DNA of 64,000 nt from Liolophura sinensis (lineage: Eukaryota; Mollusca; Polyplacophora; Chitonida; Chitonidae): NCBI RefSeq assembly GCF_032854445.1, contig NC_088297.1, positions 26,345,915 through 26,409,914 of the forward strand, in the 5' to 3' direction. The position numbers were made by a program, and so were the translations under genes. Each line of letters begins with the position of its first letter. The stretch's first letter is position 1. The notes below the pieces were generated by a model. That model was not told where the DNA came from and did no database searches. It worked only from the letters and a program-made list of their open reading frames with translations. Shown one piece after another: positions 12,492-25,479 of this stretch.

Positions 12492-15400
12492 CTGTGAAAG
12501 AAAACCCCAAAAGATTGAACGTTGAAGTAGCTAGAAGACTGTCGGTACAGTCTTATTCTTTATTTTATTGATAAGGATGACGTACAGTCATTTGACCACA
12601 AGGAGGTTCTCATCGGGCGTACAACATTGTGAATTAAATATATATACTGTATAACAGAATGTGGGACTATAAGTGGGACTATAAGTGGGACTATAAGTGG
12701 GACTATAAGTGGGACTATAAGTAGCAAGAGAGAGAATCGTTTGGGGTTTGGATCAGGTGATTGGGATAAAATCGGGTTTGGTCGACATGTTTTTATGCTT
12801 GTTTTATATGTTTACTGAATTATTCGGCGTCTCTTCTTTGACGGTGGCCAGGTTCATGAGAGAAGAAGATCGGATAAACCACGAAGGAAACCTCAGACAC
12901 CTTAGCTGGCACCTGACATTCTTCTGACTTAAAGCTTGTAATGTCTCAAGGAGAACAGGATTCTATTCTAGTTCACTATTGCACTGGTCGTACCCTAGGC
13001 GTCTTGTATATGACACTCTTTACAGCTCGGCCTGGAGAGGATTTCCTGTGGGATAGAATCATCTGGTTGATTTACAAGTATTTTTTGTTATTGTCTGATG
13101 TTACTTTTGTCTCGTTAAATGACTTTTTTTGTCTAAATGGTATTTGTTTCTAGTTTTGATAATTTCATCGCGTTTGTTCAATGGAGAGATTCAGTGACAA
13201 GTGGACTTTACCAAAACATTCCTATGCGAATTGTTACCCATTGATGGCATCATGACCTTTGACCTACGGGTCAATACGTCAAGTGTTTCAGTCAGCGCAA
13301 AGCACTGCACTCAGAGAATCGACTCGAATCCGCCGAATCAAAGAAGTTCACCAATCAAGGACGCGTGCAAAATAACACTCCTGTCTCAAACCAGTAATAA
13401 TGGGCAAAACAAAAAAAAAATGTGAAGAAGTGGCTTATGTCCATGATGTGTGTGCGACATGTGAGATGAAGGACCCTTAGATCAAGACTATCGTCTCTGA
13501 AGATCAAGCCAAATTCGTGTAACATCAAATACCGCTGGGATCCATACAGGATCTATGTCAGGTCACGACTTATTATTCGCTTGCATAAAGATGGTGTCTT
13601 ACAACGGAATTTTTCGGTAAAGACGAAAATGATGTGTTCTTGTTTGTTCTATTTTCCGTTCCATACTTAAAACGGTGTGACGTTTCTTCGAAAAGACGAG
13701 TGCAGACTGCGCATGCGCCACGCCTACATTTGAGGTATAAATAATCCCAAAATGGTTTGATTTTGCTGATTGTCCTGAATGATGATTCACTTGATACTGT
13801 CATGACAATTATTTAAAATTTAAAAGCATTTTTCCCCCAAATAGCAAATATTCTTAAACTATTTGCACAAACTCATATTTTCCTTTTCCTTATATAAATT
13901 CATATTTTCGTTTTTCAAAAGAATCTCAGGAGAGATAACAACTTGAAACCATTTGTCATTGTCAGGTCAAGGTCTCTCGCCATTCATAATGACACACGAT
14001 CTGCCCTGGCAAAAAAGGACATCAACAAGATATAAAAATGCAAAAAAAGCGGGCATATTTTTTACACAAGGGATAATCAGTATAGAAGGCCAACGACTTC
14101 TGGTAAACGGTAATTACTTCTTGCCCGCCAATTCTGAGAATTTTTCTGCAGACCTCGCCAGCCGGCTTGCAGTAATTACCATCGCCTTCTGAATGGCAAC
14201 ACGGCATGTCAGAGCGCCAAGGTCTTCAATCAGAGAGCCGAGAGCGCAGGCCACGGCGACGGCAGTGAGGCGGTAATTGAAATAAACTAAAGATGTAGAC
14301 AGTAATAACTGATTCGATCAGTTGAGCGAGAACGGACCTGTCCCACACTGACAGATCGTTATTCCTGACTGGGACATTGGCAGGGGATTTCTACCTCGAA
14401 TATTGACGCCTGGGACGACAAGCCGTGTCGTGACGGGCTGAATCAGTGAGGCTGATGTGTAAGGCCGTGCTCAGGGAATAATAATGTAGGCCGTGTAGCC
14501 AAGTCTACGTAAACAATGGCGACCAAAAAGAACAGTAGCGGGTAACTGGAATCGTAATGGCCAGCTTGAGCAATGGTCATTTGATAAGGACTCGTAGTTT
14601 AGCACTTTCGCCCTCTAAAGCGAATGTAAAGTCCAAGGCGGATGCTATTACGCAGCATAGCGAAATTAGAAAGGAAATATGACTGTGTGGTCACGTGCTG
14701 CGACAAATGCGAATTTCAAAATGAAGAATTAAACAATAAAAGAAAAAACAACAACAACAAAAAGAACAGCAGAAAGCGTAGTCCTCCCAAGAAATATTCG
14801 TCGCAGTAACTAATCTTGAGTATGGGAAACAAAAGCTCAAATCAAATTCACATGTACCTCGCACGAAACTGTTTACGTCAGGAGTGAACTCCAGCGGACC
14901 CTGTTTACATTGCTTGATATCTGGGATCCCGCTCAGATCTGCTTTAAATCTTGCGATCTCGTTCAGTTTTGGTTTGGTATGCTGTGATCCCGTTCAGAGT
15001 TTGTGTGATATGTTGTGACCCTGCTCAGTGTTGGTTTGGTATATTGCAACTCTGCTCAGAGTTGGTTTGTTATATTATGATCCCGCTCAGAATTGGCTTG
15101 GTGTCTTGTCACTCCACACAGAGTTGGTTTGGTGTCTTGTTACCCCACACAGAATTGGTTTGGTATCTTGTGACCCCACACGGGGTTTGTTTGATATTTT
15201 GTGTCCCCAGCTCAGAGTAGGTTTGGTATCTTATGTCCCCACAAAGAGATGGTTTGCTATATTGTGACTCCGCTCACAGTTGGCTTGGCATCTCCTGACA
15301 GCACACAAAGTTGGTTTGGTATCTTGTGAACCCACTCAAATTTCGTGTGATATCTTGCATCCCCGTTCAGATTTGGTTGTAAACCCGCTCAGATTTCGTC

Positions 15401-18400
15401 TGATATCTTGTATTCTCGCTCAGAGTTGGTTTGATGCCTGTGACCTTCGGATTTGGTTTGATATATGTATATAGTGACCTCACAGAGAGTTAGTTTGATA
15501 TCTGTGTTTGATACATGTATCTGTATGACCCCGGATTTGGTTTGATATATGTATATAGTGACCTCACAGACAGTTAGTTTGATATCTGTGTTTGATACAT
15601 ATATATGTATGACCCCGCACAGACTTGGTTTGATCCTTGTGACCCGCACAGGGTTGGTTTGATAAGAGTGACCCTACACAGAGCTGGTTTGATACCTGTG
15701 ACCTCACACAGACTTGGTTTGATAACAGTGACAGAGCTGGTTTGATACCTGTGACGTCACACTGACTTGGTTTGATAACAGTGACCCCACATAGAGGTGG
15801 TTTGATACCTGTGATCCCACACAGACTTGGTTTGATAACAGTGACAGAGCTGGTTTGATACCTGTGACCTCACACAGACTTGGTTTGATAACAGTGATCC
15901 CACACAGAGCTGGTTTGATACCTGTGACCCCACACAGACTTGGTTTGATAACAGTGACAGAGCTGGTTTGATACCTGTGACCTCACACTGACTTGGTTTG
16001 ATAACAGTGACTCCACACAGAGCTGGTTTGATACCTGTGACCCAGCCAGGCTTGATTTGATATCTGATAACGCCGCTCAGATTTGAAATTAAGCTGTTGA
16101 GTGATTTTTGACGGTATAAATTCCATTCGACGATAATCATCGTCCACTCTGCTTACCAACACAAGCCCTGGGGTAACCCTCTCTCAGAGAGACTCCTTGT
16201 GGGCTTTCATATGCTACGTGGTAAATCAGTAAATGACTCAAAGTGCGTTTAAAAGAAAATTTTTGTTCATCGTAAACACGCGTTGAGGCAGAATTGCAGT
16301 ATGACAACGCCAATGGCTGGAAACACCATTTCTGTAATACCATATCACAGAACACAAAGTAATATTTACAGACTTATACAGATTCATATTCTGCTATATT
16401 TATTAATGTCATTGTTACGACTATCGCCTTCCTTTCTTTTTATTTTCTTTTCTTTCAAAAACTAACTAGTGTTCTCATTGTTGACAAGTAAATTAATATA
16501 TGTATGTCCTGTTTAGACCAGCTGTAATTTTCAGTTTGTAAATCTTTAAATTATGTTGATCATCACAAATATACAAATAACTCCGGAAGAAACATTCTCT
16601 GTGTGTTATAACACGTGCTGTTCACTGTTAGGCAAGTCTTCGGTCTTAATACATATAAATACTGCTTTAGGCTTTTTAATTTGGATTGCTCTATAATTCC
16701 ACCAACATAACTTTAGAGTACGATAATTCCTATATTTTACTTGACCATTAGACAATGCCACTACTCTACAGTTTTCTCAAATATGGCCACAACCTTTGGG
16801 TGAAGCCTTGTGATGCCAACACCTCTTTCCTAACACACTGTAAGAAGCTTAGGAACTGACCCGGGCACTACTTCTTATCGCGTATATTTGCCACTAAATT
16901 ATTCCGCTGAAATGTGGAACTTCCTCTTTCTTATCGCGAGAAATGTTTTGTTTGTTTGCTTACTCACAATATACCGACACTTTCGGTACTTTGCTGGTTA
17001 CAGAACACCGCATGTTTTCCCATTGTAACAGGTCGGTTTTAACTTCTGTATTATATCTCCATACAAAATAGATATTATTACCATGTCGACCTGCGTCGAA
17101 ATTAATTTCTTTACTTCTCGTATGCCAGTAACTTCCGAACGTGCCAAGTATGAATACATTGATGAGATTTCTTTTGACCCAACTTAACGCGTACTTTACT
17201 GAGATTTCCACTGACTTCCTGTTTAGACTGGTTGTCATGGCCAAAGCTCCTGCGTACCCTCTAGGTCCGACAGCTTGCAATCTAAGTGACCTATGCTTAT
17301 CCTCCCCCCTCCCACCCCCACCCCCATTCCAAATTAATGTCCCTGACCCGATGCCCTGTCATACTAGCATATCAAATAATCCCACACGCCATGCAGTCAG
17401 ACTTCAGCCAAACGATGGCGTACAATTCAGTCAAATAACCTGGCGAGGCTAAAAATAGCGGATTAAGTTGGAGATGTATCGGTCAGGTTTGACAGTTTCA
17501 CGGCAAACTAGGTTCAGTAGCGCCTTAATGGCACGTCCATAAAAAGTCCTGATTCTGTGTGGGGCTCTGTAAGGCAGCAGGCCACAAAGAGGTGTCAGTA
17601 CAGAGGCTGGGTGAGGATCATCAGTTAAGGTTGTCTAACGTAAAGCCGTCTTCATCATCCTCAGACAGACAGAGACACTAACTAATCGCTGACTGGATAC
17701 CTGTAAGCCATTGGCTGGGCCAGCGATATCTCCGGACGACTGTAACAGCCAATTCTAGTCCAGTCAATAGAGATAAATGTATATGTAAGAAATCCAAGCT
17801 GAGCAAATGTATGAATCGTTCATGCCACATTTCCATCCCGACATTCCCGATTTTCAATTTTATGGTATATGTGCCTTGTACCAGAAAAAAAGAAAAAAAA
17901 TTAACAAAGCTATGTCTTTATCACGCGTAGAGTCGTCTAGAAAAACAGAGTTTTATACAAATCTTGCAAGAATGTGAGTTTAACGAAATTCATTCCAAGT
18001 TCCGAATAAATGGAGCCTTCTGTAAATATGAGAGAATCACCCTGGAGTACTATGGACCAGTTTACGTCTGTACAATTATGGATCAGTTTACGTCTGTACA
18101 ATGGCTATTTTAAACATTACATGAACATTTAGAATACAAAACTAACTGAGGAAAATTGTCAGGGAGCGGGATTTCACAGATTACGTGTGACCATTTGCCA
18201 AATATCTCACTGACGTCGGTGCTATCGGTTTATTTTGCTTGATGTGGTCATTATATGACGGCAAAACTGGGGACATCAGAGGGCCCCAGACACTGTGATA
18301 CCACTGTGGAGATAAAACGACGATCCCCACCTCCCCCCAACTCACCACTACTGACATACCTTCCAGTCCCTGCATGTCCAGTTCGTTCCTAGCTTCTTCC

Positions 18401-21400
18401 AGTTCAATCTCTGAAGGATTTCGTCCCAACGATCTCAACAAGGGCCCTAGCTCGCGAATAGGTATCCGTCCTTTTCCAGACTTCTCAAATAATTTAAACG
18501 CCGACATGAGTTCTGAAAAAAGACAGGAATTCCATGGATGAACGTGAAAAGTACTCTGAATGTTTGATTTGTGGGTTTACGTATTTGTTGTAGGTGTTGT
18601 TCTGGTGAACATAGCTTTGGATAGGCTTTCTGGGTTGGTGGTGTTACGTTGCCAGTTAACTGACTCACCCTCGGGAATCAAGCTCCAGGTAAATGACAAA
18701 CCCTTTGGAATCAAGTCCCAGGTAACTGACTGATACTCTGGAATCAAGCTCCAATTAACAAAGACCCTCTGGAATCAAGCTCCAGGTAACAAAGACGCTC
18801 CGGAATCAAGCCCCAGGTAACTGAGAGATCCTCTGGAATCAAGCCCCAGGTAACTGACAAACCCTCTGGAATCAAGCTCCAGTTAACAAAGACGCTCTGG
18901 AATCAAGCCCCAGGTAAGTGACAGACCCTCTGGAATCAAGCCCCAGGTAACGAACAGGTCCTCTGGAATCAAGCCCCAGGTAACAAAGACTCTCTGGAAT
19001 CAAGCTCCAGGTAACAAAGACGCTCTGGAATCAAGCTCCAGGTAACAAAGACGCCCTGGAATCAAGCCCCAGGTAACTGACAGACCCTCTGGAATCAAGC
19101 CCCCATTTAACTGACAGGCCCTCTGGAATAAAGCCCCAGGTAACTGACAGACCCTCTGGAATCAAGCCCCAGGTAACAAAGACGCTCTGGAATCAAGCCC
19201 CAGGTAACTGACAGACCCTCTGGAATCAAGCCCCAGGTAACTGACAGATACTCTGGAATCAAACTCCAGGTAACTGACAGATCCTCTGGAATCAAGCCCC
19301 AGATAACTGACAGACCCTCTGGAATCCAGCCCCAGGTAACACAGACGCTTTGGAATCAAACCCCAGGTAACAAAGACCCTCTGAAATCAAACCCCAGGTT
19401 AGTGACAGATCCTCTGGAATCAAGCCCCAGGTAACTGACAAACCCTCTGGAATCAAGCCCCAGGTAACTGACAGACCCTCTGGAATAAAGCCCCAGTTAA
19501 CTGACAAACCCTCTGGAATCAAGCCCCAGGTAACAAAGACCCTCTGGAATCAAACACCAGGTAACTGACAGACCCTCTGGAATCAAGCCCCAGGTAACTG
19601 ACAAGCCCTCTGGAATCAAGCCCCAGGTAACAAAGACCCTCTGGAATCAAACCCCAGGTAACTGACAGACCCTCTGAAATAAAGCCCCAGGTAACTGACA
19701 AACCCTCTGGAATCAAGCCCCAGGTAACAAAGACGCTCTGGAATCAAACCCCAGGTAACTGACAGACCCTCTGGAATAAAGCCCCAGGTAACTGACAAAC
19801 CCTCTGGAATCAAGCCCCAGGTAACAAAGACGCTCTGGAATCAAACCCCAGGTAACTGACAAACCCTCTCGAATCAAGCCCCAAGTAACAAAGATGCTCT
19901 GGAATCAAGCCCCAGGTAACTGACAAACCCTCTGGAATCAAGCCCCAGGTAACTGACAAACCCTCTGGAATCAAGCCCCAGGTAACAAAGGCGCTCTGGA
20001 TTCAAGCCCCAGGTAAATGACAGACCCTCTGGAATAAAACCCCAGGTAAATGACAAACCCTCCGGAATCAAGCCCCAGGTAACAAAGACGCTCTGGAATC
20101 AAACCCCAGGTAACTGACAAACACTCTGGAATCAAGCCCCAGGTAACTGACAGATACTCTGGAATCAAACTCCAGGTAACTGACAGATCCTCTGGAATCA
20201 AGCCCAAGATAACTGACAGACCCTCTGGAATCCAGCCCCAGGTAACACAGACGCTTTGGAATCAAACCCCAGGTAACAAAGACCCTCTGAAATCAAACCC
20301 CAGGTTAGTGACAGATCCTCTGGAATCAAGCCCCAGGTAACTGACAAACCCTCTGGAATCAAGCCCCAGGTAACTGACAGACCCTCTGGAATCAAGCCCC
20401 AGTTAACTGACAAACCCTCTGGAATCAAGCCCCAGGTAACAAAGACCCTCTGGAATCAAACACCAGGTAACTGACAGACCCTCTGGAATCAAGCCCCAGG
20501 TAACTGACAAGCCCTCTGGAATCAAGCCCCAGGTAACAAAGACCCTCTGGAATCAAACCCCAGGTAACTGACAGACCCTCTGAAATAAAGCCCCAGGTAA
20601 CTGACAAACCCTCTGGAATCAAGCCACAGGTAACAAAGACGCTCTGGAATCAAACACCAGGTAACTGACAGACCCTCTGGAATCAAGCCCCAGGTAACTG
20701 ACAAACCCTCTGGAATCAAGCCCCAGGTAACAAAGACGCTCTGGAATCAAACCCCAGGTAACTGACAAACCCTCTGGAATCAAGCCCCAAGTAACAAAGA
20801 TGCTCTGGAATCAAGCCCCAGGTAACTGACAAACCCTCTGGAATAAAGCCCCAGGTAACTGACAAACCCTCTGGAATCAAGCCCCAGGTAACAAAGGCGC
20901 TCTGGATTCAAGCCCCAGGTAAATGACAGACCCTCTGGAATAAAACCCCAGGTAAATGACAAACCCTCCGGAATCAAGCCCCAGGTAACAAAGACGCTCT
21001 GGAATCAAACCCCAGGTAACTGACAAACACTCTGGAATCAAGCCCCAGGTAACTGACAAACACTCTGGAATCAAGCCCCAGATAACAAAGACGCTCTGGA
21101 ATCAAACCCCAGATAAGTGACAAGCCCTCTGGAATCAAGCCCCAGGTAACTGACAGAGGCTCTGGAATGAAGCCCCAGGTAACTGACAGATCCTATGGAA
21201 TCAAGCCCCAGGTAACAAAGACGCTCTGGAATCAAACCCCAGTTAACTGACAAAACCTCTGGAAATAAGCCCCAGGTAACAAAGACGCTCTGGAATCAAA
21301 CCCCAGTTAACTGACAAAACCTCTGGAAATAAGACCCAGGTAAGTGACAGGCCCTCTGGAATGAAGCCCAGTTAACTGTCAGATCTTCTGACTTCAAGCT

Positions 21401-24400
21401 CCAGTTAACTTACAGGCCCTCTGGAATCAAGCCCCAGGTAAGTGACAGATACTCTGGAATCAAGCCCCAGGTAACAAAGACCCTCTGGAATCAAACCCCA
21501 GGTAACTGACAGGCCCTCTGGAATAAAGCCCCAGTTAACTGACAAACCCTCTGGAATCAAGCCCCAGGTAACAAAGACGCTCTGGAATCAAACACCAGGT
21601 AACTGACAGACCCTCTGGAATAAAGCCCCAGGTAACTGACAAACCCTCTGGACTCAAGCCCCAGGTAACAAAGACGCTCTGGAATCAAACCTCAGGTAAC
21701 TGACAAACCTTCTGGAATCAAGCCCCAGGTAACAAAGATGCTCTGGAATCAAGCTCCATGTAACTGACAAACCCTCTGGAATAAAGCCACAGGTAACTGG
21801 CAGACCCTCTGGAATCAAGCCCCAGGTAACAAAGGCGCTCTGGATTCAAACCCCAGGTAACTGACAGACCCTCTGGAATAAAGCCCCAGGTAAATGACAA
21901 ACCCTCTGGAATCAAGCCCCAGGTAACAAAGACGCTCTGGAATCAAACCCCAGGTAACCGACAGACCCTCCGGAATAAAGCCCCAGGTAACTGACAACCC
22001 TCTGGAATCAAGCGACAGGAAACAAAGACGCTCTGGAATCAAGCCCCTGGTAACAAAGACGTTCTGGAGTCAAGCCCCAGGTAAATGACAGATCCTCTGG
22101 AATCAAGCCCCAGGTAACTGACAAACCCTCTGGAATCAAGCCCCAGGTAACTGACAAACCCTCTGGAATCAAGCTCCAGGTAACAAAGACGCTCTGGAAT
22201 CAAACCCCATGTAACTGACAGACGCTTTGGAATCAAGCCCCAGGTAACAAAGACGCTCTGGAATCAAACCCAAGGTAACTGACGGATCCTCTGGAATCAA
22301 ACCCCAGGTAAGTGACAGACCCTATGGAATCAAGCCCCAGTTAACTGACAAACCCTCTGGAATCAAGCCCCAAGTAACTGACAAACCCTCTGGAATCAAG
22401 CCCCAGATAACAAAGACGCTCTGGAATCAAACCCCAGGTAAGTGACAAGGCCTCTGGAATCAAGCCCCAGGTAACAAAGACGCTCTGGAATCAAGCCCCA
22501 GGTAACTGAGAGACGCTCTGTAATCAAGCCCCAGGTAACTGACAGATCCTATGGAATAAAACCCCAGGTAACAAAGACGCTCTGGGTTAACTGACAAAAC
22601 CTCTGGAAATAAGCCCCAGGGAAGTGACAGGCCCTCTGGAATGAAGCCCAGTTAACTGACAGATCTTCTGACTTCAAGCTCCAGTTAACTGACAGGCCCT
22701 TTGGAATCAAGCCCCACGTAACTGACTGATACTCTGGAATGAAGCCCCAGGTAACTGACAAACCCTCTGGAATCAAGCCCCAGGTAACTGACAGGCCCTC
22801 TGGAATAAAGCCCCAGTTAACTGACAAACCCTCTGGAATCAAGCCCCAGGTAAAAAATGCGCTCTGGAATCAAACTCCAGGTAACTCACAGATCCTCTGG
22901 AACAAATCCCCAGGTAAGTGACAAACCCTCTGGAGTCAAGCCCCAGGTAATAAAGACGCTCTGGAGTCAAACCCCAGGTAACTGACAGACCCTCTGGAAT
23001 CAAGCCCTAGGTTACTGACAAACCCTCTGGAATCAAGCCCCAGTTAACTGACAAACCCTCTGGAGTCAAACCCCAGGTAACAAAGACGTTCTGAAATCAA
23101 ACCCCAGGTAAGTGACAGACCCTCTGGAATCAAGCCCCACGTAACTGACAAACCCTCTGGAATCAAGCCCCAGGTAACAAAGACGTTCTGGAATCAAACC
23201 CCAGGTAAGTGACAGACCCTCTGGATATAAGCCCCAGGTAACTGACAAACTCTCTGGAATCAAGCCCCAGGTAACAAAGACGCTCTGGAATCAAGCCCCA
23301 GGTAACAAAGACGCTCTGGAATAAAGCTCCAGGTAACAAAGATGCTCTGGAATCAAGCCCCAGGTAACAAAGATGCTTTGGAATCAAACCCCAGGTAAGT
23401 GACAGGCCCTCTGGAATCAAACCCTAGGTAAGTGACAGATACTCTGGAATCAAGCCCCATGTAACAAAGACGCTCTATAGTCAAGCCCCAGGTAACTAAC
23501 AGGTTCTCTGGAATCAAGCCTCAGTTAACAAAGACGCTCTGGAATCAAGCCCCAGTTAACAAAGACGCTCTGGAATCAACCCCAAGGTAACTGACAGACC
23601 CTCTGGAATAAAGCCCCCGTTAACTGACAAACCCTCTGGAATCAAGCCCCAGGTAACAAAGACCCTCTGGAATCAAGCCCCAGGTAACTGATAAACTCTC
23701 TGGAATCAAGCCCCAGGTAACTGACAAATCCTCTGGAATCAAGCCCCAGGTAACTGACAAACCCACCGGAATCAAGCCCCAGGTAACAAAGACGCTCTGG
23801 AATCAAACCCCAGTTAACTCTGGAATAAAGCCTCAGTTAACTGACAAACCCTCTGGAATCAAGCCCCAGGTAACTGACAAACCCTCTGGAATGAAGCCAC
23901 AGGTAACTGACAAACCGTCTGGAATAAAGCCCCAGGTAACTGACAAACCCTCTGGAATGATGCCCAGTTAACTGACAGATCTTCTGAATTCAAGCTCCAG
24001 TTAACTGACATGTCCTCCTGAATCAAACCCCAGTTAACTGACAAACCCTCTGGAATCAAGCCCCAGGTAACTGACAATCCCTCTGGAATGAAGCCCTAGG
24101 TAACTGACAGACCCTCTGGAATCATGCCCCAGGTAAATGACAAACCCTCTGGAATGATGCCCAGTTAGCTGACAGATCTTCTGAATTCAAGCTCCAGTTA
24201 ACTGACATGTCCTCCGGAATTAAACCCCAGTTAAATGACAAATCCTCTGGAATGAAGCCCCAGGTAACTGACAATCCCTCTGGAATCAAGCCCCAGGTAA
24301 CTGACAAACCCTCTGGAATCAAGCCCCAGGTAACTGACAAACCCTCTGGAATGAAGCCCAGTTAACTGAAAGATCATCTGAATTCAAATTCCAGTTAACT

Positions 24401-25026
24401 GACCGAATCTCTGGAATCAAGCCCGATCCCCGACATCCAGCTAGAGCTGTATTATAACACTCACCCTAATGGTCAAGTGTAAGTGGCCTGTGGCAAAGCG
24501 TGTACAAACTCTTCAGAAGAAAGTGCTCTGTAAATATTGAGAAAGTATGCACCAGAATTATGAATATAATGAACTTACATCGCATAGGTTTTACGCATTC
24601 CTGTATCTGCAAATTTGTTTTGGAAGCGATATATGTTCTTGGTGATTCTAGTCTAACCCTAACACAGGTCTATCATTCCAGCAAAAAAGCGTTAGTACCA
24701 TGTTTAACAGACTTCTTTATGAAGAATTGTCAAGAAAATGTACACATGCTATAAGATGATAGAAATGAAAACAACACCAGACGAATACGGCATTGGTAAA
24801 TATCTGGCAATGCCCTCGACTGCACCATTGTATTCTCTGACCTTGAGCCGTTATCCTTTTCAGCATATTGCCAGACTTCGGAGACGCTTTCATCAGGTAC
24901 AAATAAGACAGTCCCCCAACACACTGGCGATAATCCCCCCCCCCCCTCTCTTCCCGCAGAAATACTTGACCTACCTTCTCTCTGGTCCTCGGGGAGGAAT
25001 TTATCGTGGCACTGATCCTCCTTCTC
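12243..25026 (-). CDS. Calmodulin-like EF-hand protein, internal part (3 exons)
   Basis: Three exons join in phase to 151 residues. The start (KFLPEDQREELMSAFKLFEK) aligns with the calmodulin N-terminus, and RELGPLLRSLGRNPSE and MTTMGEKMTAEEVEEIVKEA match the helices after EF1 and EF3. Loop 1 (27-38) and the EF2 region (63-79) have lost the acidic ligands. Loop 3 (105-116: D, T, R, final D) and loop 4 (141-152: D, E, T, last residue split by an intron) are partly intact, so calcium binding is probably weak or confined to the C-lobe. The closest families I recall are CALML4, a brush-border/stereocilia myosin light chain, and EFCAB2/DRC8, an axonemal regulatory-complex subunit. I cannot decide between them. 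The first exon (upstream of 25,026) and the last exon (below 12,243, expected to start by completing a G-phase codon such as E/D followed by F) were not found. Confidence 0.85.
12660..12722. repeat. 12-bp tandem repeat
   Basis: Five perfect copies of GTGGGACTATAA, in the sequence upstream (sense strand) of exon c. Confidence 0.95.
12723..14937. other. Intron of the calmodulin-like gene, no feature
   Basis: Unique sequence with several short frames that lack domain content. Confidence 0.4.
14938..16090. repeat. Degenerate 30-31 bp minisatellite
   Basis: The unit is near CCGCTCAGAGTTGGTTTGGT plus a TATCTTGTGAC-like end. From 15,650 on it becomes a compound array that alternates TGATACCTGTGAC and TGATAACAGTGA. 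An 80-bp duplication lies at 15,459-15,604. It sits within a calmodulin-like intron. Confidence 0.9.
16091..18359. other. Intron of the calmodulin-like gene, no feature
   Basis: No repeats except a 26-base duplication near 18,050-18,100. A pyrimidine-rich tract lies at about 17,300-17,330. A 106-codon minus frame at 16,960-17,280 is unsupported. Confidence 0.4.
18360..18512 (-). CDS. Calmodulin-like exon b (EF-hand 1)
   Basis: The acceptor is GTCTTTTTTCAG|AA and the donor GAA G|GTATGT. It encodes the EF1 helix-loop-helix with a degenerate loop (EKSGKGRIPIRE) and the first half of the EF2 region, ending MQGLE. Phase is 1 in and 1 out. Confidence 0.88.
18664..24426. repeat. Giant 31-33 bp intronic minisatellite
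   Basis: About 5.76 kb, some 170-180 units built on TGGAATCAAGCCCCAGGTAA with two main ends, CTGACAGACCCTC (33 bp) and CAAAGACGCTC (31 bp). It fills most of the intron between exons a and b. The 33-bp units give an 11-residue periodic frame (IPEGLSVTWGL) on the minus strand that is not a gene. Contains a 906-bp internal duplication and smaller ones at its right end. Confidence 0.97.
19162..20973. repeat. 906-bp internal tandem duplication in the minisatellite
   Basis: Six separate variant patterns recur exactly 906 bp apart (for example those beginning 19,292 and 20,198; 19,519 and 20,425; 19,874 and 20,780) with only a few substitutions. The block is about 28 units long. The outer limits may extend somewhat beyond the stated ends. 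Confidence 0.9.
24427..24974. other. Intron between array and exon a
   Basis: Unique sequence. The plus strand has a run of 12 C at 24,935-24,946 close to exon a. Confidence 0.5.
24975..25026 (-). CDS. Calmodulin-like exon a (52 bases)
   Basis: The acceptor has a long pyrimidine tract (CCTTTCTCTCTGCAG|GAG) and the donor is GAA G|GTAGGT. It encodes EKEDQCHDKFLPEDQRE in phase 0 in, 1 out, and joins exactly to exon b to give REELMSAF. It is an internal exon with no start codon. On the sense strand it is followed, 28 bases past the donor, by a run of 12 G. Confidence 0.82.
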
Positions 25027-25120
25027 CTGCAGAGAGAAAGGAAATAATGGTTTATGTTACCCTCCTGATAATTCTAAATACAACTTCAACATCTGCGCAG
25101 ACGCACTTGTCTTCGCATTG

Positions 25121-25170
25121 TGGGGGTGGGTGAGGGTGGGATGGGGGTGGGATAGGGGTGGTGTGGTGGT
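25121..25170 (+). other. G-rich tract with G-quadruplex potential
   Basis: At least five G runs of three or more (GGGGGTGGGTGAGGGTGGGA and continuing) lie about 100 bases upstream, on the sense strand, of exon a. The gene's own strand is therefore C-rich here. Confidence 0.8.
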
Positions 25171-25479
25171 AAGCGACTCTGTTGAAGTGTGGGTGGTAAA
25201 TTCAACCCAAACGCTCAGTTAAACACGTCTTCTGTTAGATTACTGTCAGCTGATCGGCAAGCTTCACATGCTGCATAGACTGTTATCAGAGTGCAATGAC
25301 AACTGAAGACGAAAATGGCCGTTGAAAATGGACCAGTACGTACGATCCTTGGGGAGAAGTCATTACGGTGAACAGTGTGACATCATGGCCAGGTTTTGAA
25401 CAATACATTTATCAAAAGTGCATTGTTGATCTGAATCGGCGAAACAGGCTTGATAAATGTTACAGGCTTGAAAATGTAA

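Noticed and set aside
19107-24340. Many minus-strand frames with IPEGLSVTWG repeats
   Set aside because: They are fragments of the 31-33 bp array, broken by stops at every irregular unit, and lie within an intron.
18664-24426. CRISPR-like array of short repeats
   Set aside because: Units are directly adjacent with no unique spacers and the DNA is eukaryotic; it is a minisatellite.
24738-25133. 131-codon plus-strand frame
   Set aside because: It lies antisense to the well-supported exon a of the calmodulin-like gene and crosses a C run and a G-rich tract.
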